Source: Panagrolaimus kolymaensis (lineage: Eukaryota; Nematoda; Chromadorea; Rhabditida; Panagrolaimidae). From it: a stretch of DNA of 64,000 nucleotides. The notes under the pieces were generated by a model, which made no database searches, was not told where the DNA came from, and worked only from the letters and a program-made list of their open reading frames with translations. Positions 12,283 through 25,600 of this stretch are shown here, piece after piece (positions within the stretch are counted from its first letter, which is position 1; every line of letters begins with the position of its first letter). Both the position numbers and the translations under genes were made by a program. The stretch covers positions 4,588,001 to 4,652,000 of the forward strand of contig JAJQJQ010000012.1 in NCBI GenBank assembly GCA_028622995.1, given 5' to 3'.

Positions 12283-12805
12283 TTTTCTGTACAAAAAAAT
12301 GTTTGGAACTATAAAAAAAGCAAAGCAATAATTTAGAACTTCACGCTTTAAAAGTTTATTATCTGTCAGCGAAAAGAATAATACGCCAAAAAAAAGAAAA
12401 TAATTGAAGTTATGAATTGCTTCTCTTAGGAGATTAAATTAAAAAGGTGTAAATAACCTTAATGAAATCATCCATTCCTTTAAATTTATAAATGGGATAT
12501 TGTAAAGTTTATTGAAAAAGCAAAAAATGCTACGGTTAATTAAAAAAAAGTATTATCTAATCTTCAACGTTTATCAAGAATATGTTCTGTTCCATAATTT
12601 TTAATTTGTAATACAAAGATATTTGAATTTACGTTTTTAAACTAATGTAATCAATGTGGTTGTTCAATAAAAAAGTAATAATAAGCTTTATCATACATAT
12701 ATATTTTTTAAATTCATTTACATATCTTTCTTTTTTTACAACAAAATTCTTTAGAAAAATAATATTTAGTCAAGCAAGAAAGCAACCAAAAAAAAAATCA
12801 TCAAA
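12283..12805. other. Intergenic
   Basis: About 520 bases between two minus-strand genes. It contains the 3' flank of the globin and the 5' flank of the nuclear protein. Nothing else is visible. Confidence 0.5.
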
Positions 12806-13716
12806 TCATTCAGCAATTGAATCCTCTTCAAAACTTCCTCGAGTATTTGAGCCTTTACGAAAATCAAGGCGATATCCTTCAAGAATGTGAGGAACGGAAT
12901 TTGAACGAACATGACGGATCTGAAGAAAGTTCCATTGTTATTACTTTACTGCTCTAAAACGAAAAATCATTGATGGAGGAGGACTTACATGAGAAAGATA
13001 TGCATCTTTAATCTCAAAAACTAAAAATCCAATTAGTACATTCCATGCATGAGAGAGTCGATCATTTCCAATTCGAACAAAGGCATTAAAAAGGGCATTT
13101 TTGAATGAAAGCCATCGAACTGCAGTAAAGCTTAAAGTTCTAACATAACAATGTTGGCGGCCAACCATTCTAAAAATTAGAATTCGTTTAGTTAAGTTAC
13201 TTGAGGAATAAACGAATACCGTATAATTTGAATGAGTTCATCTTCCCGTCCTTTTTTAGGTAATAAATCGATTACGGTAGTCATAAATCTTTGAAATTTA
13301 TAAATATGTGTTCGAAATGCATTTCGACGCTTTAATTCTTTTTCTGGAACATTAGCTAATCCAAAAACTATAGCAATTTCAGGATCTTCTTTTAAAAAAA
13401 GTTGTAAAAACATTGATTCAAAAAATGCATATTTATCTTTAATTTTTATAAAACTTTCATGCATTGTTTCAATTTGATCTTCATCAAGGCAAAGTTCTCG
13501 ACTAGTAAAACGACTGGTAATTCTTCGACGTTCTGCTGGTGGTGTGGCAGCTCGAAGATCCAAGCGATCCATGGTTGCAGAACGTGAGGCAACTGATCGG
13601 GCTAAGCCCAAAGCAGATTGGATGCTGGCACTTGAAGAACGTTTTCGACCTTTTCGATGATGATGATGAGAGGATGTTGAAGGTTTCGACATCATTGATT
13701 GCAAAATATGAATCAT
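12806..13716 (-). CDS. Globin-family protein with long N-terminal extension
   Basis: Three minus-strand exons: 13716-13220, 13169-12989, 12919-12806; about 263 aa. The third exon is needed: the second exon has a clean GTAAGT donor and the spliced frame continues for 37 residues. Globin-like features: a helical core from about residue 73, FRTHIYKFQRFM in the distal region, VGRQHCYVR supplying the likely proximal His (F8), and a final helix with AWNVLIGFLVFEI. The first 70 residues are Ser, Arg and His rich with no predicted fold, longer than a plain globin. Nematodes carry many diverged globins, several membrane- or neuron-associated. Oxygen binding is plausible but not demonstrated; distal residue identity is uncertain. 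Confidence 0.85.
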
Positions 13717-16700
13717 GGTGATAAAAAATATTTATTAGAACTATTGGCTGAAACTAAAAAACCTTTGTTAGAAAAATCATAAAATTATGCATTTAACGAG
13801 AAATAAAAAAACGCGAAAAGAATAAACAAATTTAGACCGCGAAAAATTATTTGATATTTTTATGGAGAGTTTTCAATAAAATATAACTAAAAAGAAATTC
13901 TTACGGTACTTATTTAAATAAAAAAACTCCAAAGTAAGCATGTGAGCTCATAAAAATTTCAAAAAATATGAGTGCATTTCCACTCTAGTCTTTTCTTTTA
14001 TGTCAAAACAAAGCAATTTAATTTTTTTTGGCAATTCCAAAACATCACCAGCCATATTTTTTTCTTCTTGACTCAAGAAACACAAATATGTACATAGCTC
14101 ATAACTCAACTCAAAAAGGAACACAAAAAGTTTAAAAGGAAAGGAAACAAAATCAAAAAAGTGAAAGCAAAAAAAAATTTCTAAGTTTAAACTTTAAAGC
14201 CACGTGTAAAAACCCAGAAAAAAATATATTTAACTTTTCTTTTGTTATCTTTCAAAGATAAAAGAGAAGAAAGACAAGTTTTTTTCAATAACTTTTCAAC
14301 AAGCTTCAACCATCTCCAGAAAGATGTCTCACAAGCTCGATTCTTCGAAAAAAGCACGTCGTCTCCTATCCATTGTGGACTTTTACCCGATTTGAGAATC
14401 TCCCTTGGGCATCATCTCATTTTTCCTTGTTTTTTTTTATATCGTTGAAACAAAAAAAGAATGACGACACTGTGTTCCATCTCTTTGCATTTGTGAAGAC
14501 AATTTTGAAGAGACGATATACAAAAAAAATAATATTCGTCAAAGATTTTTTTAACAGACTTCAAAAAATCTGTCAAAACAAAGATATTTTTTTGATTAAT
14601 TTTATTAATTTCCGGGAAGAGTTGTCTAAATAAAATATAGGAAAACAAAGTTTTTATTGGGACTCGATGCGGAAGCATAGATTACATCTCATTCATTTTT
14701 TCTTCGAGACAACCTTTACCGTATTATCTTTCTTTCAAGGAGGACTTCATTTATGAATTTTCTGTTTTTATTTCCCATTAAGAAAATGCTTCGTTGCTTT
14801 CATAAATTTTTATACATATTTAAGTATATTTTTTCCCTTCAAATCACAAAATAAGAAAAAAAAGAGAGAATAAAATTAAGTCAAATTCCATCTTTGATTG
14901 CTTTTTTCCTTTTTCCTTTAAAATTTTTCAAAGAAAGAAAAAAGCTGCAAGTAAATTAGTTTTATTCAAATGAGGTTTAAAACAAAACAAAAAAATAAAA
15001 TAAAAGGTCGTAAATATTTTTTGTTCTTTGAATCCAGAGGATGCATTTTTTTGAGGGATAAAAATATTACAAAAAATTCTAGAGAAAAGTCGCACCAAAA
15101 AATATTTTTTTCTTCTTCGTGTTTTCAACGGTAATAATTCAAGAGTGAATAAATCATTTATTTTATAGTCAGTAAAAAAGCTACCAATTTCCTTCCAAAA
15201 ATTTTTTGAACACTTCCAGCTTTTATATTTTCAAAGGCTCAACACCGACAAAATGCTAAAAACGTACACATTTTTGTTCTGTTTTGTGTTTTTTTGAAAG
15301 GCGAAAAAAATATGAGTCCCAAGAAAATAAACAATAAAAAAAATATTGTTATTGGTAAAAGATGGGATTATTTATGACTATTTCTTAGTAGAAAAAGAAA
15401 GAGAAGAAGATACAAATAAAAAGTGACATTTTTTTTATGCTGGTGGCCCAATACAGAAAATAAAATTAAACAAACTCTAAATATTTGGAATTACCAAAAA
15501 TGTAAGCCTTCTTTTAAACAAAACAAAAAAAGAAACTAACAATTAAAAGTCTGAGAATTTGTGTTAGAAAAACAAACAAATAAATACTCCAAAAACTTGG
15601 TTTTTCGACTTTCAAATTAAATTTATCGAATTTAAACACGCAAATAAAAAAAACAATTTGAAACATTACTTTTTTAGGAGAAGCAAAAAATTGGGAAAAT
15701 GCTATCATCGAAGCTATTGATGCTGTGGCATCTGTTGAAAGTTTCTTGCTGCTAACTTAGACTTATCGCTTCTTCTCGAACTTTAACTCCATCAAAGCTT
15801 ACTTCCTTCCATTACTCTTTTTTGGTGACATTGTTGTGTTTGCTTTTTCTGATGTGCCTAATTTGGATTTCAACTCAATGGAATCAAACATCCGGCGCAT
15901 GCATTTTTTAATCTCTTTTTTGGGGTTACAAAATAACAACAACATCATTTTCTAAGCTTATTTTATCTTTTTGAAATTTCTTTATAAAAAATGTGTAAAA
16001 GCATAGTAAAAAATACATCTCATAATGGATTTAAAGTTAAAATGATACAAAAAGAGTTATAAATTGAATCTTCAGAAGTGGTTGTAAAAAAATGAACACT
16101 TTCATACATAAGAGCAAAATTCAATAATTGTCACTCAGTTTTTCGCAGATCCTATAAATAAAGAATTTCAAGTTGATTTAATATTTAAAAACTGTAAAAC
16201 AACATAAACATGACTTCATCTGTGGAACAATTTAGGTTAGTTTACATTCTTTGAAAATTCAGCATTTTTTTTATTATTAGCTCTCCTCTACCTTTTTTGT
16301 TAAATGCGTTCAACTTTGTTTATTCTTGTACTTTGAAGATGGGTGCTGCATTTCTTTTATCAGTACTTTAGTTCCTCGTTAAACAAATATTAAAAAATCT
16401 GGGTATAAAGTGATTTGTTTTTGCAAAGAGAATTCACATCTTATTCACATGCTCAAACTTGGGTCAAAGATTTTGCTATCTTTCGCAATCAAATTTGCGC
16501 TATTTTTAATGTTCTCTTTAGTAAAGAAAAGGAGCAAGCGATTTCTTTTATTTATTTTTTTATAAAATAAAAGAGCAAAAAGATAGACAACAAAAAAAAG
16601 AATCTTTGCTCATCGTTGAACCAAGGTGTTTCGAAATTCGATTAAAACTATTTTTCCTTTATGATAAAGGTAGGACGAAGATCACCTTTTTTTCGTCGAA

Positions 16701-17467
16701 TGGACAACCTTTTGTTGCGTTGATGTGAAAAAAGAACGAAATCAAAAGTTAGTCATTTTGTAACTAAAGGAACAGCAAAATTGTTTTTTTTTATTCGTAA
16801 AAAAAGCTTTGAAAACGTTTTTGGAAGTATTTTTCTAGCTTGAATCTTCCAATTTGAGTGTAGTTCTCTCTTGTAAGTTTTTTTCATATTATTTTAATTG
16901 CTGATAAAAAAAAGTTTTTATGCACCTAAAATTTTCTTTAAAAGTAGCCAAACATAGACAACGCTACGAGACAGGTAGTAGAAGCTTTAAGGTGGATGAC
17001 GCCAGCTTGCTTGCTTATTTGCTTGTAGTATGTCTGCAACGCTCTCTATCAGCTCGCCAGTAGGTTGTTTAGGACAGGAGCAACCAAACAAAAACAAAAA
17101 AATGAATGCTCTCTTTTAACACACTCTAATAAGAAGAGAAAGAAAAGCGTCTCCCAGCAGCAACACGGCAGCCAGACACAACCACAACAAGAAAAAAAAA
17201 CATCATTGGTTGCGCAATATTATATCAAACTGATTTTTTTGTTACGGAAGTGCCTCTAACGAATGTTTATCAATATTTTTCGATTGTATTTGTTTTAACT
17301 TTTTTCTTCCTCCCACTAAATTTTTTTATTAAGAAATATTTGGGTGTTTGTTTTAACTCAAAGATAATAATCGCTAACAATAATTTGATTTAAAAAGCCA
17401 CAACAATCAAAATTTTACTCATTTTTTAGCAGCTTCATGACAATCAGCTGCTATAGCAACTTCAAAG
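13717..17467. other. Long AT-rich noncoding stretch
   Basis: The 3.75 kb between globin (-) and ABCC transporter (+) hold no confident gene. Short open frames are low-complexity. Small patches of higher GC at about 14,270-14,420 and 15,670-15,900 could be regulatory or remnant exons. A weak micro-gene candidate is listed separately at 16,210. Confidence 0.5.
16210..16371 (+). CDS. Possible micro-gene for a 37-aa hydrophobic peptide (weak)
   Basis: A TATA-like CCTATAAATA lies at 16151-16160, about 50 bases before an ATG at 16210. Exon 1 (16210-16235) ends at a GTTAGT donor. An acceptor ATTATTAG at 16273-16280 restores the frame (16281-16371), giving 37 residues with a hydrophobic centre. The intron would be 45 nt, typical for this window. 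The final frame might continue through another intron. There is no family match, so this may be chance. Confidence 0.2.
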
Positions 17468-20400
17468 ATGACTTCAATATTGTCATTTTTGGATAATTTT
17501 TCAATATGTAAATCACCACTTCTCGTTCCAATAAATACAAATAGTACCATTTCGGAAGTGATAACTCCTTGTTTTGCATTTGTTTTTCTGCCATCAATTT
17601 TGGCAATATTTTCAATTTTAAGTTTAAATTTTTTAATTTTTTATGGTTTTGTTATTTTATCTCCAAAACTTGCCATCACAAAACTTTTAATAACCAAAGC
17701 AACATTTTCTGCAATCATTTTATTTTCAAGTTTAATTCGGTTAACTTTATTATTTTTTGAGTCAAATTCGAATATTGAAACAATTATTGGAAGAATAGCA
17801 ATTTTTGTGATTTCTGTAAGTTTTATATTTTGTGATGGATCAAAATATAAATATTTGTAGGTAACATCATGTGCTTCTTACATTCGATGTTGGCACAGTG
17901 GAATTCCAAGTTCCATATGGCTGCATTTAATTTATTTTTTACGTTTTATTATTATCATTCCTCAAATTATTGTGATTACGAGTTTGGCAAAGGTAATATT
18001 TTGGCCATCTTTTTTATAAATAAAGTTAGTAATCTTTCAGTCTGATTTTGCTTCATTTGTTCTTTTTGGGCTTGAAGCCATTTCAGTATTCTTCCTAATT
18101 ATTTTATTTTGTTTCGTTGATAAATTTGATGGAAATTATGAAAACTTTTCTAATCAAAAAGTGAGTTTACAGCTACTTCTAAACAGAAAACAACTTCAGT
18201 TAATTCCAGCCAGTGGATCCAGATCGAACTCGTTCATCTCTTGCTCGATCAGTGTTTGCTCATGCCGGACATTTAATGTCAAAAGGTTATAAAGGCACAA
18301 TCGATTATGACACTTTTTGGTCCCTTGATCCAAGAAATCAACCTGAAAGATTACTAACTCTTTTCAAAAAATACCATTCCAAAACTGATACATCTAAAAA
18401 ATCTTTCATTCCATGGTTATTTTTCATTCTATTCAAAGCCACTTGGTTTCCATTCGCCGCCGGTGTTTCATTAACCGTTATTTTTGCTTTTATGACAGCA
18501 TCAGATCCCATATTTTTGAAACTTATTATCAGCTCCGCTGAAAATAAATATCCACTTTGGTATGGCTTGACATTAGTCGCGGTTGCGTTTATACTTAATT
18601 GGGCAAAGTTTATTGTTATGGCTCGAAGTGATTTTTACGGGTTATTAGCATATTTGGATGTTCAATCAATTCTTATGAATGTAATTTATCGAAAAATGTT
18701 AAAACTTTCTGCAAGCGCCAAAGTTAAATATTCTGCTGGTGAAGTTGTAAATTTATTATCAACCGATGTCGAAAGAATTCGATATTTTTGGTATAATTTA
18801 TTGGATTTTTTCTATGCTCCACTCATAGTAAGTAAAGTTGATTTTGTTTTTGATTTATCTCTTTTTAAAGAAAAAAGTTTAAATAACAAGCCTTGCAGAT
18901 TATGATTTGCCTTACTGGTTTATCATTTACCATTGGCATTAATGTTCTTTATGGTGTTGCAGTCATCGTTTTATTCCTTCCATTCAATAGTATTCTCGTA
19001 AAAATTGCAACTAAATGCGAAGTAAGATTATTTTTTGAAATAACCTTATTTGAGCTTTCAATACAATTTAGGAGCGCCAAATGGAATTAAAAGATGAAAG
19101 ATTAAAACTTATGACCGATGTTTTATCTGGTGTTAAAATTCTCAAGCTTTATGCTTGGGAAGAATCAATGCGGGCTAGAATTGCTCAAATTCGAACCAAA
19201 GAAGTTACACAATTAAAATATGCAATTTATTGTTATTCTGGTATGGAATTATCTTTCAATGCATGTCCGATTTTAGCGACAATTGTATCTTTTGTTGGTT
19301 ATATAATTATCCAAGGCCATCCAATAACTCCGCAAGTTGCGTTTTTATCATTGATGCTTTTTAATTTGATGCGATTCTCTGTTTACCGTATCCCTGGATT
19401 GGTTCAAGAAGTTATTAATGCAAGAATCAGTTTAAATCGTGTCCAAAAATTTTTGTTAGAACCTGAAGTACCAGAAGTTGTTAACACTATGGTTCCATCA
19501 AACAAAAACAATGTTGTTGAACTCCAAGATTCAACTTTCTCGTGGCTTCCAGAGACTACTGCTGAAACTGAAATCCCACCAGTGTTAAAATCCCTTACAT
19601 TTGAAATTCGAGAAGGTGAATTAATTGGTATTGTTGGAAGAGTTGGCGCAGGCAAATCATCCCTACTCTCATCCATTTGTGGAGAACTTTATCAAACTTC
19701 TGGTTTATTTTATCGCAAAACACCCATTTCAATTGCATATGTTCCACAAGAAGCATGGATACAAAATCTTTCTTTGAGAGATAATATACTTTTTGGAAAA
19801 ACCTTTGATGAAACATTTTATAAGCAAACCATTGAAGTTTGTGCTTTGAAAGATGATTTGAAAATGTTTGCCGCTGGCGATGCAACAGAAATTGGTGAAA
19901 GAGGATTAAATCTTTCAGGCGGACAAAAAGCTAGGGTGGCTCTCGCTCGAGCAGTTTACCAGAACTCTGATTTATATATTATGGATGATACTCTCAGCGC
20001 TGTGGATAGTCATGTTGGAGCACATATATTTCAAAATGTTATTGGAAATGAAGGAATTTTAAAAAATAAAACCCGGATATTCGCTTTGAATTCCATTCAC
20101 TTCCTCGCTAAATGTGATCGAATTATTGTTTTGAAAGGTAAATTTTTAGAATAAAAAAATAGTTTTAGAATGTTAATTTATTTTAGAAGGAAATATTGTT
20201 GATAGTGGTACATACGATGAACTTCTTTCTCGAGAAAATGAAACTTTTAACGACCTTGTGCGTGAATTTGCAGTTAAAGCTGAAAAACAAGCTGAAGTTG
20301 ATGAAGCCATCGCTGAAGAGGAAGATGATGTCCTTAATGAATTAGTTGGAGCAGCCCAAATTCGCGAACATATTCGAAGTGTTAGCAGCGGAGGTGAACT

Positions 20401-22373
20401 TCCTTCACCAGTTCATAGAAGAACGAGGACATCCTCAAATCATTCTGCCTCAACCATTCCCTTTCATCGATCAATTTCTCAACAACCAATTGAATCCATT
20501 GCAAGATTAATTGAAGATGAAGAGCTTGGAACTGGAAAAGTTTCATATCGAATGTATTTGGATTATCTTAAAGCTTTTGGAATTACTATGGCCATTGGCT
20601 ATTTCATATTTTTATTTGTTTTTCGAACTGTTTTTGAAAGCTTTAGTCAAGTTTGGATGGCAAAATGGTCTTCAGGTTTTGGTAATGATAGTAGTATAAC
20701 CAATACACAAAGCTTGGAAGTTTATGGTTTATTTGGTGTTGGAAGTTGCATCGTTAGTGGTGTTAGTACTGCTATGATTGCTTTGGGAGCATTCAAAGCA
20801 AGCAAAACACTTCACGATAATTTGCTTTTTTCGTTACTTCGTTCACCTATGACTTTCTTTGACACCACACCGTTGGGAAGAATTTTAAATCGATTGAGTA
20901 AAGATATAGAAAAAATTGATAATGATGTTCCACAAAAACTCAATTATTCAACCATTTTATTAGCAGAATGCACATTTTATACTGTTAGTGCACTTTATGT
21001 AATTCCTCAAGTTGGATTTTTATCAATCCCAGTAATGATTATTTTTGTAATAATTGTTGTAAGTCCATTTTAATATGGATAACACCACGAAGGACAACAT
21101 ATTTTTTAGCGTTATTACACTTATGCCTCTGTTCAAATTCGCCGATTGTGTTCTAAAGCTTGGTCTGCAGTAACTTCCCACACTCAAGATTCGTATGTTG
21201 GAGTTAATACTTTGCGAGTATTTGCGGTTCAAGATCGATTTGCTGATCAAATGCTTCAAAAAGGTATCACTAGTGTAGAAGCAAATTTAGCCGAAATAAC
21301 TTCTAACAGGTGTGTTAAAACCTCATAAAAATTTAAGCTAAAATAAAGTAATTTACAGATGGATTCAACTTCGAATGGATATGTTAACATCCATTTTTGC
21401 TTCCACTTTAACTGCCATAGCAATTTATTTTGGACACACTGGTCTTATTACAGCAGGTGCAGTAGCTCTTGTAACTTCTACTGGAACTATGCTTCGTGGA
21501 TTACTTGGTGAAATAGCTCGATGTATAAAAGATATGGAAATGAGTATCGTTGCAGTTGAAAGGATTCAAGAATATGTTGATAATGAGCATGAAGCAGAAT
21601 GGACTTCATCCATTCCACCACCAGCTTCATGGCCATCAAATGGATTTATTAAATTTAAGAACTTTTCACTTCGATATCGACCAACCACGCCATTGGTATT
21701 AAAAAATTTAAATTTAGAAATTAAGGCGGGTGAAAAAGTTGGAATTGTTGGAAGAACGGGTGCTGGAAAAACTTCACTCACGTTGGCATTATTTCGAATG
21801 ATTGAACCTGCAAATGGAACCATTTATATTGATAATATTGATTACCGAACTTTGGGATTGCATGAACTTCGAAAAGCTTTAACCATAATTCCTCAAGATC
21901 CAGTTTTATTTTGTGGAAATCTTCGAATTAATTTAGATCCTTTCAATGAATTAGAAGATTCCATACTTTGGGAAGCAATAGAAAAAGCACATTTAAAAAA
22001 ATTTGTTGACGAATTTCCATTAAAATTAAATCATGAAATCAGCGAAGGTGGTGGAAATCTTTCAGTTGGTCAGCGTCAACTCGTGTGTTTAGCGAGAGCA
22101 ATATTAAGAAAGAAAACTAAAATATTGGTTTTGGATGAAGCTACAGCCGCGGTGGATTTGGAAACAGATCAGCTAATTCAAGATTCAATTAGAAGCCAAT
22201 TTAATCAATGCACCATTCTAACCATAGCTCATCGATTAAATACTATAATGGATTATGATAAAGTTTTAGTTATGGATGGTGGAGAAATAAAAGAATATGA
22301 TTCACCAACAAAATTATTAGAAAATAAAAATGGTTTATTTTATTCTTTAGCTGCTCAAGCGAAATTGGTGTGA
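17468..22373 (+). CDS. ABCC (MRP-type) ABC transporter, full length
   Basis: Nine exons: 17468-17815, 17861-17992, 18041-18160, 18210-18827, 18899-19021, 19072-20137, 20187-21058, 21110-21309, 21359-22373; about 1497 aa, all phases consistent. The layout is MRP-like: TMD0 (five hydrophobic segments in exons 1-3), a linker, TMD1, NBD1, TMD2, NBD2. NBD1 has Walker A GRVGAGKSS (about 636), LSGGQ (728) and Walker B ending DD (752-753). The switch-loop position, normally His, is Asn (about 787, codon 20089-20091). NBD2 is canonical: GRTGAGKTS (1291), LSVGQ (1394), LVLDE (Glu 1420) and IAH (His 1451). Family members export organic anions and glutathione conjugates across the plasma membrane. An inverted paralog lies at 61590-64000. 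The first intron contains an in-frame TAG, so a naive frame appears broken there. Confidence 0.95.
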
Positions 22374-22615
22374 AATCATTTGTTTATTGTTAATTTTTTT
22401 ATTTGTTTTTGTTAAGTTTTTATTTTTAGTAAAGTTTTAATAATAAAAATATATTTAAAAATGTTTTTGCTAAAAGTATTTTACATTTGAGATCATTTTA
22501 TTTGAGTATTACAAGTTTCTTATACATTGTTTAAACCATTTTAGTAAATGCACTTTTAATTATTGTTATTAAATTTAAAAATTTACAACTTTAAAAAGGT
22601 GATCTTCCTCAAAAG

Positions 22616-25600
22616 TTAAACGTCATCATCTTGTTGAATTTTGTGTTGTTGAATCATTGGATCCTTGCATGCCTTTCTTCGAGTTGGAAATCGTTTTAAA
22701 AGATAATCATTAGCTACTGCTGACATTTGAGCTACAAAATTTAATGTTTTTTAAACTCTCGTAGTTATAAGAAAAAATTAATTAGTTATTACTTTGTTTA
22801 ATTTGTTCTTCAACCAAAGCTTGCTGTTGCGCGGATGCGAATTTCTCGACAATCATTGAAATAGGAAATGCTAAAATAATGATTCCACAAATACTTGCAG
22901 CTGTTGCAACGCTTTTCCCTGCTGTTGTAATTGGAAAGACATCACCATAACCAACAGTAGTTACCGTTGTGCTATAAAAAATTTTCCTTTAGTGACGATA
23001 AATCTTTTAATACAAGAGACTTACATGCACCACCAACATGCTGCAGGAATACTATAAAAATCAGTATTTGGTTCATCTTTTTCAAGGAAATACATAATTG
23101 TTGAAAAAAATACTGTTCCAGTTACGAGAAACATTGAAAGCATGGATAATTCAGTCATGCTTGCTCGAAGTGTGTTCCCGAAAATCTAATAAAAATGAGT
23201 TTAAAGAATGAAAATAAAAACTTTGTTTTTACCTGTAAGCCTTGACTGTATCTCGCTAATTTAAAAACACGAGCCATTCGAAGAACTCGTAAAACACGAA
23301 TTACCAGCATCGCACCTAAAAATGTTAGGTTTTCAAACGAAAAAAGAAAGTTGTTAGCCACAACAATTTATGTTACAAAAAATTACAAAATTTTAGTTTA
23401 AAATAAAAACTAAAGAAACAAAGCACTAATATCAATTTTCTGTTTCGTTAATAGCAATTACACAAAAAAGTTGAAAAATTATAAGCTGACGAGAGTGGGA
23501 TTCGAACCCACGCCTCCGAAGAGACTGGTGCCTTAAACCAGCGCCTTAGACCGCTCGGCCATCTCGCCATTAAATGGCCATGTAATCGAATGTTTGGAAA
23601 ATAAAAAAACAAAGCACATCGATTGAAACCAAAAAAGAAAGACAACTATCAAAAAAATAATAACTCAAAAATAAATAAAAAATTCACCTATCCAACTTTG
23701 AGTTTTTCTAGCAAAATTTACTTCACCTAAATTAAGCATTTCGCATTACAATTACTGAAGCAAAAAAAGCTATGCTAAGAGAGACTTACCCGTAACACTT
23801 CGAAGATTTGAATCAGCCTTAATTCCAAATGCCGATAAACTCATTTCAATATAAAATGGAAGAATGGTTGCAAAATCTATTAAATTCATAGCAGACACAA
23901 CAAATTTATATTTTCTTGGAGAAACGAGGAAACGAATAATGTATTCAAAAGTAAACCATGAAATACAAATATATTCCAAAATTACGAGAATCTTATTGGG
24001 ATTATCCGTGGCTTTATAAACAAAATTGGTTAAATTTGCATTAGTTCCTTCGTTATCAAATTTAGAATTGGATGATTCACCTTTAGGTCGACGTAAATAA
24101 ATCATATGATAGGAATCAGCTTGAGAATTATCTTCTTGAAATTCAGGCATTGAACCCAAAATTAAACCTAAAAAAATATTTTTTTGGTTTTTGAAATAAA
24201 AATAACGTTTTTTTCCTTCCTCACCGACAACGGATAAAAAAATAAAAGCAATGGAAATGAAAGAAAAAATCTTAGAAAATAATGACGCTGAAGGATCTTC
24301 GGTAATTCTCCAAATGGACCATCGAATATCGGAAAAAATTACATTATCAAATTCTTTGTCAGTTTCCTCTTGCTCTTTCAGTTTTGGATATTCTCCAAGA
24401 ATGGAACAACACGGAGCAATCTAAAATAAGTTTAAAAAAAATTTAAAATGCATGCATTCAAAAGATAGCATTTGGGAATCTTTAGGCAAAAAATTTTATC
24501 GTAAAATGTCAAACTTTACTGTTAAAATAATTTTTTTCGTATGTTAGAAAAGTTTTTTTAATTACTTGACAAACCAACTAACTAACTTGATCATGTCTTA
24601 ATCTCCAAAAATCCAATTCCTCTTTAAATCGTTCACTACAAACATCATTAGGTTTATGTAATAAACCAGTAACATAATAATCTAATATATGATCTGCAAC
24701 TCGAACATTACGTTCCATATAATATTCTCCCGTTTCATCAATAAATCCATCCACAACTAAAAGTCTTTGTTCATGATTGGCTTTTATCAAAGCTGTCAAT
24801 AATGAAGGTTGTCGACAAGTCATAACAGCATCAATACGAATTTTAAATGATTTTCCACCAATATTTAGTTTAAATAATGGATCATTATTATTTGGATGTG
24901 TTCCATTTGGAATGATAGTAGCGGCGGTGGAAGATGAGCAACGATCAGGTGAAAAATGATTTGCTGATGGTTGAATTGGAAGTGGAATATCACAACTTGT
25001 TGCACTTTCAACTGTCACTTCGCGGGATAATGATGGTCGAGAAGGTTCATGACTAATACTTCGATTCATATTATAATTTTTTGATGCATTTGTTTTAAAT
25101 AATGCTTCAGCCACTGCTGCATCCGTACAATCACAATTATGTCGATGTTTATTTGCTTCTTTTTTCTAAAATAAAAATTATTTTCAATAAAGGAAATGAA
25201 AAATTTTTATTTTCCCAAAAATACAAATAATTAAGGTAGCAGTTTAAACTTTAAAGAATATGAAAATATTATTTTCACAAGGATTAAAAGCACAAGTTGC
25301 TGGGAGTAAATTATGAACTCTTTTCGAGAGAAAAAATAATAGTAATAAAAAGTTTATTAAATTATCAGAAACTTTGACTTTTAAACTAAAAATTAAATAA
25401 TATCGAAATAACAGCTGTTTAGCCTTTTAGATTAATAAATGAATAAAAAAAGTAATTTAGCTTTATTCAACAGAAAAAAAAACAGCGGAAATCTCTTGTT
25501 AGCACAGCCAGCATTTGTCTTTCTTATATATAATTTAGTGAGTGTACAATAGAAAAACTTGGGGGAAAACTAAATCGAAAAATTAGATAATAGAAATTGT

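Noticed and set aside
12654..12890. Plus-strand 78-codon frame
   Set aside because: It overlaps antisense to globin exon 3, which has splice and frame support.
14324..14395. Short ATG frame in a GC-richer patch (starts MSHKLD)
   Set aside because: Only 23 codons, with no downstream exon that extends it.
15678..15756. Acceptor-led short frame ending in TAG
   Set aside because: Two frames are open equally well and no upstream exon fits, so chance is likely.
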